DNA of 64,000 nucleotides from assembly GCA_022702705.1 (NCBI GenBank), contig CM040426.1:78887877-78951876 (forward strand). Direction: 5' to 3'. The position numbers and the translations under genes were made by a program. The notes below the pieces were generated by a model. That model was not told the DNA's origin. It made no database searches and saw only the letters and a program-made list of their open reading frames with translations. Positions 13,236 through 24,700 of the stretch are shown here, piece by piece (the stretch's first letter is position 1; each line of letters starts with the position of its first letter). The stretch comes from Papilionanthe hookeriana x Papilionanthe teres (taxonomy: Eukaryota > Streptophyta > Magnoliopsida > Asparagales > Orchidaceae).

Positions 13236-14544
13236 ATTGGATTTATTTGCTTGTTGTTGTTGCAGATTCTGATGTGAAGAAATTCTGGAGTTATCCTGCC
13301 GCTCTTTGAGGGGGGAGATTTTCATGCTTCTGTGGTGATGATAACTGGAGACCCTCTGAAGATTAGCAGAAGTACTGGAATTTCGGGGAGGCAATGCCGA
13401 CTCCACTGAAAGAAAAGCTGATTTGTTGTAGCACTTGTACAAGTATATATTGGTCTTTATAGCCTTTCAATTTCTCGATGTTACATTTGTAGATGATGAT
13501 AACAAATTTCTTTTTACGTCTTTGACGTTGTTTATGAGGTTGTAGCAGCTTCTCAATCATGAAGAATTGTACAAATAAAGTTAGCATGCACACTTTATAT
13601 ATATAAAAAGAATAAGTACCTTTTTAGACTTGTGCATTCTAAGATTTGTGTCCTCTTAGGCATGCATCTTCTAAAGCTTGTACCTTCTTAAGCTTATGCC
13701 TTTTAGGAGCCTTAAATTTGTTTGTGTTTTTTTAGGCTCGTAATCTTCTAAGTCATTGATGTACATGTGTCTTTTGAGGCTTATTACCTTCTGAGGTCTT
13801 TGAGTTGAGACCCTATTAACCACTTGCTCCCTTGGAGTCTTTCAAGTGATGACTATGTCCACTACTATCTTCCCATTGAGACTTACCTCATATGCTATGT
13901 TAAGTGGAGCCCGGTAAAATGAAATAAAAAAAGAAAAATTTGCTTTGCCGCCTCTCCGTAACTACACCTGCCTCTATGCTTTGTTCCACTTTCATTTGGG
14001 TCCCACCACCAATTAATGCATGAAGGAGAGTTATGGCTTAAAAGGAATTAAAAAAGGGAAAAGTTGCTTACCGTGAAAAAGAAACAGGAGAAGCAAATTA
14101 AAAAAAAAAAGGCAACTGCGGTTTGTTTTTGTTTAACCTAGCAAGGAAATGCAGAAGCAAAAGAAGGGCTTCAAGTGGAGGCTCATGCGGAGGCTTCGGC
14201 GAAGAGAATAAAAGAATGGATATTTACAAATTTTTATTTCCTTTCTTATTCTGGATTTTGCGGCGAGTTCTCTCCATTTTTATCCTTTCTCATTTGTGTT
14301 GTTCACAGGTAAGAAGAGAGGGAGAAGAAAAGAGAGATTTTCTTGTAATCGATGGGACGATTGACGGTGTAATTTCTTCAATTATTAAAATCCTCTGCAA
14401 CTCCATCGATGTAGGCAAACATTGCCGAACCACATAAATCTGTTTGTTCTTTTCTAGTGTGAATTTTCTTTTTCCACTTTTTCGCTTCGTCATCGATCTT
14501 ATATTTTATTATAAATATACTACAACAATGCTCATCTCTTAGAG
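13236..14544. other. Intergenic with weak short repeats
   Basis: From 13630 to 13810 a roughly 25-bp motif like AGGCTTGTGCCTTCT recurs in degenerate form. The rest is purine-rich DNA with no recognised gene. Frames at 14123-14437 and 14290-14493 show no known domain. Confidence 0.5.
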
Positions 14545-14750
14545 GCATGGTAGATTTCCACAAAGTTTTGCTTCTTGGGCTAGACTTCCAATGATATTGT
14601 TTCTTTCCATTGAGTCTTGCCTCTTGGGCTCAACTTCTAGGGACATGATAGCTTCCCATCAAGTTTTGCCTCTTAGGCTTGACTTTCGAAGGTATCATAC
14701 AAACCCCATCATGTCTTACCTCTTCGGCTTAACTTCTAAAAGCATGGTAG
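14545..14750. repeat. About 50-bp minisatellite, split by an LTR element
   Basis: Four imperfect tandem units built on CCATCAAGTTTTGCCTCTTGGGCT.GACTTC lie here. The array resumes at 17772-17850 on the far side of the LTR element, with TTCTCATCAAGTTTTGCCTC and TCTCATTGAGTCTTACCTC. The element therefore inserted into an existing array. Confidence 0.8.
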
Positions 14751-15048
14751 TGTTAGGTATGTGGCTCATATACCGGTAGATGGAGTCTCTTGGTGAAGAG
14801 ATGTGTCTCTTCATAGTTAGTGGGTTGAGGGGGAGCGAGGGCAAGTTTATAATTTATCTATGAGTGGTTTTATCTATAAATAGAGGTGCAACCCCATGGG
14901 TATGATTTGAACCGAATTTGTAACTCCTCTGAAATAGTGAAATTCGCCGCTCTACTCCCGTGGATGTAGGCATGTCTATGTCGAACCTCGTTAAATCTTT
15001 GTGTTCTTCTTCTGGATTTGTGTTTTGTTCGCCCTAAATTACACAACA
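14751..15048 (+). repeat. 5' LTR of the non-autonomous element
   Basis: 298 bases, TG...CA ends. A TATA box (CTATAAATAGAGG) lies at about 14873-14885 and probably starts the element transcript. Confidence 0.92.
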
Positions 15049-15050
15049 AT

Positions 15051-15062
15051 TGGTATCAGAGC
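15051..15062 (+). other. Primer-binding site of the non-autonomous element
   Basis: TGGTATCAGAGC, two bases after the 5' LTR; the usual initiator Met-tRNA complement of plant LTR elements. Confidence 0.92.
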
Positions 15063-16224
15063 GAGGTTTGAGGGGTGAAGGGATCGACGCAGGAAGATCG
15101 AGGAAGAAAAGATTTTAAGATTTGGTTTGCGACAGAGGAGAGGAGTTTGGTTCCGTGAGGATTCCGGATCGAAGTTCCGCGCGGCAAAGGAGCAGTTTTT
15201 CGCCATAGTTGAGAAGTTCGCAGCGCAACAGTGCTCGCGGGCGACGGGTTTCGCTGTTTTCGCGGACCAGTTGGCGGCAGCGGTTTGCGGCAGTTTTCGG
15301 CGCGCAAACAACGGAGGCGAGGAACAGCGAACAAGTATTTCTCTTGGGCTTCAGTGACGATCGCGAAAGAAATCCGGAGAATCGCAGTCACCAGACGAAA
15401 CAGAGGCAGAAGTTTCAGACATCTCACGCGACTGGAAACTGGAACGACAGTAGGCGAAGAGATCGCGACACGGCAGTTGGGCGGCAAACAGGGAGTTGTT
15501 CGCGGATCGTCCTGTGCAGAAGTGGGAGCGGTTCCACGGAGGCACGGTTGCAGGAGCCTTGTGCGGTTGGTTGGCGGATCGTGGCCAGGGAGCGGCCTCC
15601 GGTAGTTCGCAGACAGTTGTAGGCGGCAGGGAGTTTCGCGATCCCTGCGGATCGTGCGGTGCAGGAACGGAGAATAAAGGAATATTCCCGTGGAAACAGG
15701 CCGAGGAAGCATATAGGGAAAAGTATTTAATTGCAAGGCTCTCTTATTTTTGGTGAGGCTACAGGTGCATTAATTGGAGAAGGGCCCGCCTCAATTAATG
15801 CATGAAGAAAGAATTATTATTATTTTTTTTGCTGCTGTTAATTGCTTCTGAGATGACAAGGGAAGGAATTAATTGCGGTTAGGTCCTGTCTAATCTCTGT
15901 CAGCACTGCTTGGAGAAAGGAAGGAATCTTTCATTTATAGGAGAAAGAATATTTTCTGAGAAATTAAAGCCTTTTAAGATGGTATTTGCAGCGAGGAAAT
16001 TAATTTCTGTTTGAGAATTCCTAATTTGCGGAGGAAAATTCCTGTTGACGGAGGGAATTTTTTGTTGGCGGAAGTAGAGGAAATTCAAAATTCTGTGGAG
16101 GGCTTTGAAAGGAATATTCTAAATCGCGAGTGAGGAGCAAGTTCGCGGTTTGCGGCGTTCAATAGGACAGTTCACAGCATGACTTTGTGAAGGCTAACAG
16201 AGGAGTTCGCCCTGGTTCTTCAGC

Positions 16225-16505
16225 GCAGAGGGTGCTAGAAAGCTCGTAGCAGTTTGACACAGATTGCAGAGAGTGGACGAAGGCGCAGTTTGGGCGTTGG
16301 AAGGCTCGCAGCAGTTTGACACAGATTACTGAGAGTGGATGAAGGCGCAGAGGGCGTTGGAAGGCTCGCAGCTGTTGGCGCAGATCGCGGAGAGTGGATG
16401 AAGGCGCAGAGGGCGCTGGAAGGCTCGCACGCGGTTGGCACAAATCGCGGAGAGTGGATGAAGGCGCAGATTGGACGGTTGGAGGCTCGCAGCATTTTGG
16501 CGCAA
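16225..16505 (+). repeat. Internal tandem repeat, about 60-bp unit
   Basis: Four to five copies of a unit containing GAGAGTGGATGAAGGCGCAG followed by a GTTGGAAGGCTCGCAG end. The copies lie inside the non-autonomous LTR element. Frames on both strands stay open through the array because the unit is GC-rich and poor in stops; these are not credible proteins. Confidence 0.85.
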
Positions 16506-16966
16506 AAAAGAATTCGTGGGTAGCGATTGAGGTGGAGCAGTTCGGCTTCGACAGATTGACCGGATTGCGCGAGCAGCCGAGACGCAGACGTTACTGCGTA
16601 TGCCAGGTGGAAATATCCACGAAAGTCCAGGTGGATGTTCAGTTACCGCGAACATTTGGTTCTGCGGAGAACTTGAGGGCAGTTATCGTCAGCGACAAGA
16701 AGGCTACTGTGCAGGTGGAAGGATCCGCGAACAGTTGGTTCGGCGGAGAACGTGCGAGGCGGAAGCGACAGGAAGGACTTCGCAGATTAAGCGGAGCAGG
16801 TCGGGTGACGGCCGGAGGTTCCTGCAGTTGCTGCCAGTTTGGGCGGCATGGTTGTCGACAGGCGGTTGGCGCGATAGCCTTAGTGGAGGACGTGCGACAG
16901 TATTTCGCGAAGAATTTTTTGCGAGGTGGAGTTTGGTTTCGGTAATAGAAACTGGTTTTGCGAACA

Positions 16967-17105
16967 TGTGCAGTTGCAGCGGAGTTCACAGGTTTGTCGC
17001 ACGAGGAGATGCGGAATGTGCAGTTGCAGCGAAGCTCGCAGTTTTGTAGCACAAGGAGATGCGGCAGGTGCAGTTGCAGAGGTGTTCGCAGGTTTGTTGC
17101 AGGTG
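16967..17105 (+). repeat. Second internal tandem repeat, about 57-bp unit
   Basis: Roughly two and a half copies of GTGCAGTTGCAGCG.AG.TC followed by GCAGGTTTGT.GCACGAGGAGATGCGG (segments abbreviated), still inside the same element. Confidence 0.75.
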
Positions 17106-17456
17106 ATTTTGCAGCAGGTGAATCGCAACAAGTGAATCGCGATGCAAAGCACAGTTCGCAAGTTCGTCGCAGGAGGAGTTCCGACAGGTGGAGTTCGGCT
17201 GAGGCGTTGACGCGAACGGTAAAAGGCTTCGAAGCGAGGTGTTCGCGATAGTTCGAGCTGAATTCTTGTGCGAACGGGAATGTGCTTTGGGTGCTTAGAT
17301 GACACGGTTAAACAAGCCATGTATTCTCAACAAATTCTTGGGTGACTTGAACTTGTTGAATGTTAGCGAGTGCATTCTTCAGTTGAGCTTGGTTGCTCAA
17401 CTCACTTGGTTTAAGAAACTCCATGTGTATTTCTCCTAAGGGGCTGGATATTCGCC

Positions 17457-17468
17457 AAGGTGGAGATT
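17457..17468 (+). other. Polypurine tract of the non-autonomous element
   Basis: AAGGTGGAGATT, directly before the 3' LTR. Confidence 0.9.
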
Positions 17469-17766
17469 TGTTAGGTATGTGGCTCATATACCGGTAGATG
17501 GAGTCTCTTGGTGAAGAGATGTGTCTCTTCATAGTTAGTGGGTTGAGGGGGAGCGAGGGCGAGTTTGTAATTTATCTATGGGTGGTTTTATCTATAAATA
17601 GAGGTGCAACCCCATGGGTATGATTTGAACCGAATTTGTAACTCCTCTGAAATAGTGAAATTCGCCGCTCTGCTCCCGATGATGTAGGCATGTCTATGCC
17701 GAACCTCGTTAAATCTTTGTGTTCTTCTTCTGGATTTGTGTTTTGTTCGCCCTAAATTACACAACA
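17469..17766 (+). repeat. 3' LTR of the non-autonomous element
   Basis: Same length and ends as the 5' LTR, with about seven substitutions relative to it, and followed directly by the GGTAG target duplication. Confidence 0.92.
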
Positions 17767-17771
17767 GGTAG

Positions 17772-20700
17772 CTTCTCATCAAGTTTTGCCTCTTGGACTC
17801 GACTTCCAGGGGTAACGTATCATCTCATTGAGTCTTACCTCTTGGTCACAATGACGCGGGGGTTGTATGTGCTTGCCCCGAGCAGGGGTGTGCTTTCATC
17901 CCGCGGGCCAGAATCCTGCAAAATTTACAAGAACCCGCAAGCCCTTATGAAAGATCACGAGTCACGAAGACAAGAAGGGAGCACAAACCTGCTCAATCTA
18001 GGAAGGTGTCGAGTGAGGAAATCTAGGTTTTTCTGGATTCTTCTTACATTCCCACCCTCCTCCTCTATTTAGAAGCTTCCTCCATCCAATGATGCATATA
18101 AATTGGTGTCCCCTGTAGGTGTAAGAGTCAGTTATGGTTGTGTTTTCTTCAGATCTTTTGTGTGGAGTTCATTTCACCGTTGTGGGTTATATCATAGGAG
18201 ATGGTGATGCTCCGACTGTATCCTTCTCTAAGGTTGTAATTCTATCATTCTCTTCTTCCTTTTCCAAATCTTCTCCCCACTCCACCTCAGCCGCCAAACT
18301 CTCCCTCTATCGCCCCAACACCCTGCCAGCCCCTTTCCTGTCGATTATTACTGCTGACTAACCTTCCTAACTCTTTTCAAGCTCCCCCCCCCCCCCAACA
18401 ACCCCACAATCGATTCCGAGCACCTACAGGCCTTTCTGGCATATTGTCCCTACAATTCTACACCATTCTTTCATTGCTACCCACCACCCGTGACTATCGT
18501 CATTCCTCCCAAATATCATTATATCTTTAGTCGTACTCCACCACCAATTGGAATACATTTAAGAGTGTTTGTTTGTGTCATTTATAATGCTGATATCACT
18601 GTTGGGAGAAGGAAAAGGGACATTGTAGCTAAGTGCTTGGGTTCGAGAAACAATTCTCAAGTGCAAGGGTTAAGAGCTCACAATCAGTTGATGATGATTG
18701 GGAGATTATAGTCTAGTGATGTGGACAAATAATAGTGTTTAGGAAATCATAATCAAATGAGAGGATCTAGACCATTGTTTAGTGATGATATTTGGATGGT
18801 TCATAGGCGGACGATGGGAGCTGAGAGAAAGTAATCAATTAACTATGATTAGAAAGCCATAGTAGAACTATGGTCAAGTTGTTACGACCTAAATGGCATA
18901 ACCCTTGTACCAAATAAGTCAAATTATTTTTAAAATGAAACAAAGATTACATTGTATTTTTTTAATTCTTTTTATATCTAATTTTATAATAAGTCAATAA
19001 ATTAAGTAAGAAATAAAATATATCATCCAACATGCATTTAATTATGAATATATAAGAATAAATTATATGTCAGGGGCATTTATATTCATACCACCCAATT
19101 CCTATGGATCCGCATACCTACCACCTAGACTTTCTTATAACATTTATACCAACTAAAATTTTCATATCACATTAAAATATCATCACTTTAACTATTAAAA
19201 AGTTAAAAACACATTTTCGTGAAATAAAAGGGTGTGTTTCTGGCATGTATGAAAATTTAAAATTTTAAGTGTTCGATAGTTAAATACATAAAAAATACAT
19301 TCTAATAAGCTTGCATGTCATTTATGTTGTAGCAGTGTAGTGTGACATAGTTCTATAATTTTTTTTTGAATAAATTTGTACAAGTTAAGCTAAAATTTTA
19401 TCTTAATAATAAAAATTTAATATGACCATATTAATAAATTCATAATAATTAGCAATGAAACTTTAAAATACAAAGATAACTTTTGTTTTTATAAGTTTTA
19501 ACCAAACATAGTATAAGGGTGTATAACATTGGGTCAAACAATTTTCCCAAGTATTTGAAGAAATCAGCCTTAATACCTCCAAACCATAAGACTACTTCCT
19601 CTTATTTTTTCTCACTTTCTCTCTCTTTCTCCCTCCTTCTCCATGGGAAAAAGGACAGGAAAATGAATGAAGAGAAGTTTTTAGATAGGATTTTCATTTT
19701 TTCACACACAGGGGGGTATGCAAGATTCTGAACTAAGTATTTTTGGTTGAAAGGCAAAGCTCCCAATACTAGAGCAAGATGGCTTGCATAACTTTTTAGA
19801 TTGGACAAGGCATTTGTGATTAAAAAAAATTGTTAAAGATAAGTTTCTTATATAGATAGTTAATTTTAAATATTAAAATCAAACAAATTATTTTTTGCCT
19901 CTAATGTCAAAATTCTAACAATTTTGAAAAAAAAAAAAAAATCATAAATAGTATGGCCTGATAGAAATGATTAGTAAATTGGACATCAAATGGGTTCAAA
20001 ATGCTTAATTCCACAGGCATGTGTAAAATTATCTTAAAATATTTTTAAGGAATTCCCATCAGTATTTCTTATTCAAATATGTAGAAATTCTTCTAAGCAT
20101 TAAAATAGCTAAGAATAATATTTTAATAAATATATTAAAGTGTCATGTTAATTGAATACACATTTACAAAACTATAATCAAAGTAATCAAGCAATCAAAA
20201 GCATTGTTGTGGATATTAGATTCCTAAATTGGAAGGTACTTATGGATGTTATAACGAGGCCATTGTCATGCAAAAGTAACTAAGCATTGATAGTTCGGTG
20301 ACGTGATCAGACAATGATGGATGAAAGACTGTACTTTAGAGACACATATTAAGAGCTTGTAGTTGGGCGGTGGTGGGGTTGGATGATAATAATCTGCGAT
20401 GGTAAATAGATAACAATAGTTTGTTGGTGATGGCCGGCCAATGCCAACCAGATGTCAGTGGTTGAGTCACCAAAATCCAAACGTAATAATCAGACGATGA
20501 TTGCACGATTGCAATTGGCAGGGCGACACTTTGATGATAATATTTTAAGCAACAATAATGGTAGAGCTTAGCTGTCCTACATCACAGAATATACAATAGT
20601 GGTCAAACAACGATGTTCGGGCATTGGTTGCCCAACTATGATAATCGAGGGGTGTCAGTTGGACGATGGTTAATGATGCTTCAAATCACTCATGGCAATG

Positions 20701-20989
20701 GTCGAGCAAAATGGTTCGATGAAGTTTTAAGATTCTTCAATCATCTATTGTATATGGGTCAATATAGCTTATTGTAGAATTACATGTTGAACAGTTATGA
20801 ACTCGATCATAATCGGATATGACAATCCACACACCATTGAGTTGATCAAGTCTTAAAACTAATCTAATTCACTACTCTCGTTTTATACAGTGGCCTATAG
20901 CCTATTACTTTATCGTACGACATGACTCGGTGGTTGTTTGCACGTACTCAACATTTGAGTTCTAAAAGATCAAGTCAAACAGCTAGCAG
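17772..20989. other. Intergenic; minisatellite tail, otherwise nothing recognised
   Basis: 17772-17850 is the continuation of the 50-bp minisatellite. A run of about 13 C lies near 18384-18396. The stretch 20150-20780 is rich in GATGAT/GGTGAT-like words without a clear unit. Open frames (for example 17719-18072 and 18490-18711) carry no recognisable domain. Confidence 0.5.
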
Positions 20990-21659
20990 GGCTTCGATCC
21001 TAATACGCACTAAAGGAAACTCTCTTAGTATTTGAGCTTATTCCTTGTGGATTTGGTACAATAAAATATCCCTTTTTTTTTAAATAAATTTTTATTTTGT
21101 ATCCCAAAGATTATCACACTTTCAAATTACAATAACCAAGTCAAAATTTGGGGAAGCGCAATGAATTATTGCATTCGAGCTCAGCATTAACAGGATTCCT
21201 CTGGCGTTTCGAAAACGCACGGAGAAATATAAAAATTATAAAATATTAATCTTTTGTTGTCAATAAATTCATGCAAGAATAAATTTTAAAAAAAAATTCC
21301 TTAATCAGAATTTTTTTTTTTTTCAACATCTATTTAACATCAAAATTTATTGATTTTCAAATTAAACTTTTTTTTACCAAAAATTAAGATTTATTTCGTG
21401 GGGTTAAATTTATTAAAATCTCATTGGCAAAGTTCACAAAACCCAAGATTTTTGTAGAGCCTATTAAGGTTACTTTACTGATCGTTTCTGAAGAAAATTA
21501 TATATTATATAGATTTTTACAGAGAATTCCTTATAAGATTATACCCAACAATTAATACATATATATATATATGAAGAATTCAAAGCTAAAATACTTTCTC
21601 CTCCCCGGAAAGGAAACTCCAAGTAATCAATATGTAAAATTCCTCCTAAGAAAATTGCC
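20990..21659 (+). promoter_or_regulatory. Upstream region of gene B, homologous to that of gene A
   Basis: This is the counterpart of 4575-5433, with the same order of conserved blocks and several indels. It ends in the shared TTTCTCCTCCCCGGAAA segment shortly before the TATA box. Confidence 0.6.
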
Positions 21660-21666
21660 TATATAA
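21660..21666 (+). promoter_or_regulatory. TATA box of subtilase gene B
   Basis: TATATAA in GCCTATATAAGC, about 70 bases before the ATG at 21737, as in gene A. Confidence 0.65.
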
Positions 21667-21736
21667 GCTTTTGATCTTTGCATAAAATGACAGTAACAAA
21701 ATAGATATTGCTTTCTAAAACTCTAAATTAATCGTT

Positions 21737-24700
21737 ATGCTGTATCGGAATTTCTTCCCTTTACAACGTCCATGTCTTCTCCTACTGCTTTCAATGGTCT
21801 TCATGAAGTCTCTTATAGGCCATGCAGAGACCACAGTGCTCCAGCAAAAAGTATACATTCCATTTCACAATATTTTCATTCATATTTTTCACTATTTCCT
21901 TAATTTGGCACTTAATTACTAATTAATTAAATGGATTAATCGAAATTTGTATATTTGTTTGTGCCAGCCTTACATCGTGTATATGGGAGAGAGGCCGAGA
22001 GAAATTGATGGCCTGCCAGTATTAGTTCATTCACAACTGCTCCAGAAAGCAATTGGATTAAGGTTTGCCGAATTAAGTCTCCTATTTTAACTTCTTCCTT
22101 TTCTGACTGTTTACATATTTAATTTCTAAATTGTGATATTTATTTATGTAAAATTTTAATGTCTTAATCATTTCAAAATATATGCATGAAAGGGAGGCTT
22201 TTATTATAAGAAAGTATATTTATAATAATTTTGACGTTATCTAAATTATAGTTTAAGCATCAATTTATAAATATATAATAGTTGTGATATGTATATTGTT
22301 ATGCAAAAGTAATGTGGAAGCGTAAAAATTCACATAACAACAATCAAACACAAGCGAACTACGTCCACTCAGTGGTAGATTTCACTAGCACCGGATGAGA
22401 GAAAAAAAATTGTTAGGGGTTATCACTTCTACACTTCTCACTATATACCTCTCAGAAGCCCTAAGTCCATTATATAAAAGAGAACTAGGGTACACAAGTA
22501 AATAAAGCCAAGAGACCAACTTACTCCTAATTATAAATAAGTCGTAAACACAATAATCTCCACCTTATCTCTTACCTCCAAATAAACGAGAGATCATCAA
22601 ATGGGTTCCAAACTCGATTTCAGCTGCTCCAAGTTGGTTGCCTACATATCCCCGTCCTCCCTACAGGGATCAAATCTCATGTACTTCTTCAAAATGCCCG
22701 TTTAGGCAATCAATTCTGAACTCGAATGTTCTCCAAACTCCTACATTATGTGAAACTGGTAGTGCGTTCGTAAGCATATCCACTGGATTCTCCTTTGTTT
22801 TTATCTTTTTCAACAGAATCTTACCTTCTTCAATCAAGTCCGGAACAAAGTTGTACCTCGCATCAATATGTTTGGTGTGAGCAAGATGAACTAGATTTGT
22901 GGCCAAGAATATTGCACTCTGACTGTCACAATACATCGTCAGAAACATTTGATCAACTCTTAAGTCATCCAATAGGCCCTGCATCCATATCGCTTCCTTC
23001 ATTGCCTCCGTGGCCGCCACATTCTCAGCCTCTGTACTAGACAAAGTAACAGTAAACTGAATAACCGACCTCCAATTGACTGGACCTTCTGTCAATGTGA
23101 ATAAATAGCCAGTTGTGAATCTCTTCATATCCATATCACCAATATAGTCTGAGTCAGTGAGCCTACACACAAATCTGTGCTGGATGATTGTCTCATAAAC
23201 ACCAAGCCAACATCAACTTTATCCTTCAGATATCTCAAAATAATCTTCAGAGTTAGCCAAAATGACTTCTTCCTGGATCATGCATAAACCAACTCAAAAC
23301 ACAATCGTGTGCTCCAATCCCTTCATGAATTGATCAAAACTTTTATATCACTGTCGTGGTGACTGCTTCAACTCATATAAAGATTTGTCCAGTTTGCAAA
23401 CCAATTCTTTTGATGCTCCATATCCAGGTGATTGAAACATTTAGATCTCCTCTGGTAACTCTCTGTGTAGGAATGCTGTCTTTATATCACACAGTTTCAA
23501 GATCTGACTGTACTATGCTTCAAGTGTTAAGAGAACATGGATTGAGGGATGCTTAACCACTGAAAAGAACACTTCTTCATAATCAATCCCTTCTCATTTA
23601 GCAAATTCTTTTGCCACTAATCTTGTCTTGTATCACACATCTACTTCAAGAAATCATTCTTTCTTTGCATACACCCATTTGCACCTGATAGCTTTCCTTT
23701 ATGGAGGAAGCATCACCAAGCTTCAAGTACCATTCTTTCGAAAAGACTCCAATTCTTCTTTCAGTACTGCTCTCCAAAGGTCAAAGTGTGGACTCTTCAC
23801 CACTTCTTTGTAGTGATAAGGAATTTATGTTTACGTTGTTAAAAATGTAAATGCAATATGATCCATCAACCAAGCTGGTTTTGGGATATACTAGCGTCTG
23901 GTCTTGCTCCTAACAATGGATTCCTCAGCAGGAATCTTATCATGAACATCTTCTTTCACCTCCTCTTGAGCACTATCATTAAACACCTTCTGATCTGCAA
24001 CTGAATCAGATATTCGTGCCGGAGAGCACAAACTCTATGAAACAAATGAAGTTGCATCAAACTTCAACATCTGCTGCATATATAAGGTCCTAGTAGAATA
24101 CTCCACCTACTTTGAGTACCGATAATTCAATAAGATTACCTTGTCGAATGTAACATGCTTGCTCATGACAGCTTCCCTTTTTGACCAATCTTGCAGCTTG
24201 AAGCCCTTGACTTCACGACTGAAACTAATAAAGATTACCTTCTTTGCTTATGGTTCCAGTTTATCATTATGCGCGTGATAGTAATTTGGACACCCAAACA
24301 CTCTCTTGCTCTCATAATGTCTAGTAGGATGCATTGACCACATCTTCATTGAGGTCTTGTTCCTAATAGCTGAAGAAGGTAGACAGTTCATCAAGTGACA
24401 GGCATTTTGTATGACCTCGGCCCAATAAACTCCATCGAACCCAGAATTGAATAACATTCACAAAACTTTCTCCACCAATAGACTCTCTGCCACCCTATTC
24501 TACATTGGTGTCTCTCGACTAGCAAGGTTGTGCTCTATTCTAGCTCTATGGCACTCTTGCAAGAATGCATGTATTCACCCCAACTATCAGATCTGATACA
24601 TCGAATCTTTTACTAGTTAAGCCTCAATCCACTTCTTCCAAGTTATGAAAATATCCACCACTTCACTTTTGTGCTTCATGGTGTACATTCACACATATAT

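Larger units (their letters stand above)
14751..17766 (+). mobile_element. Non-autonomous LTR retrotransposon (LARD/TRIM-like), structurally complete
   Basis: Two direct 298-bp LTRs (14751-15048 and 17469-17766) begin TGTTAGGTATG and end TTACACAACA. They differ at about seven positions by eye, roughly 98% identity. A perfect 5-bp target duplication GGTAG flanks the element (14746-14750 and 17767-17771). The primer-binding site TGGTATCAGAGC, complementary to initiator Met-tRNA, is at 15051-15062. The polypurine tract AAGGTGGAGATT is at 17457-17468. The 2.4-kb internal region is GC-rich and carries no gag, protease, integrase or reverse transcriptase, so it must have been moved by an autonomous partner. 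Orientation follows PBS and PPT. A related LTR occupies 1-264. Confidence 0.92.

Noticed and set aside
15051..15062. Part of a tRNA gene
   Set aside because: Only the 12-base initiator Met-tRNA complement is present, directly after an LTR, so it is a primer-binding site.
15056..15736. 226-residue minus-strand open frame inside the non-autonomous LTR element
   Set aside because: It lies in GC-rich, stop-poor DNA; five other frames across the same stretch are also open, composition is biased and no domain is recognisable.
16159..17320. Several overlapping frames of 90-180 residues on both strands
   Set aside because: They read through the 60-bp and 57-bp tandem arrays. The apparent protein repeats are only the DNA repeats translated.
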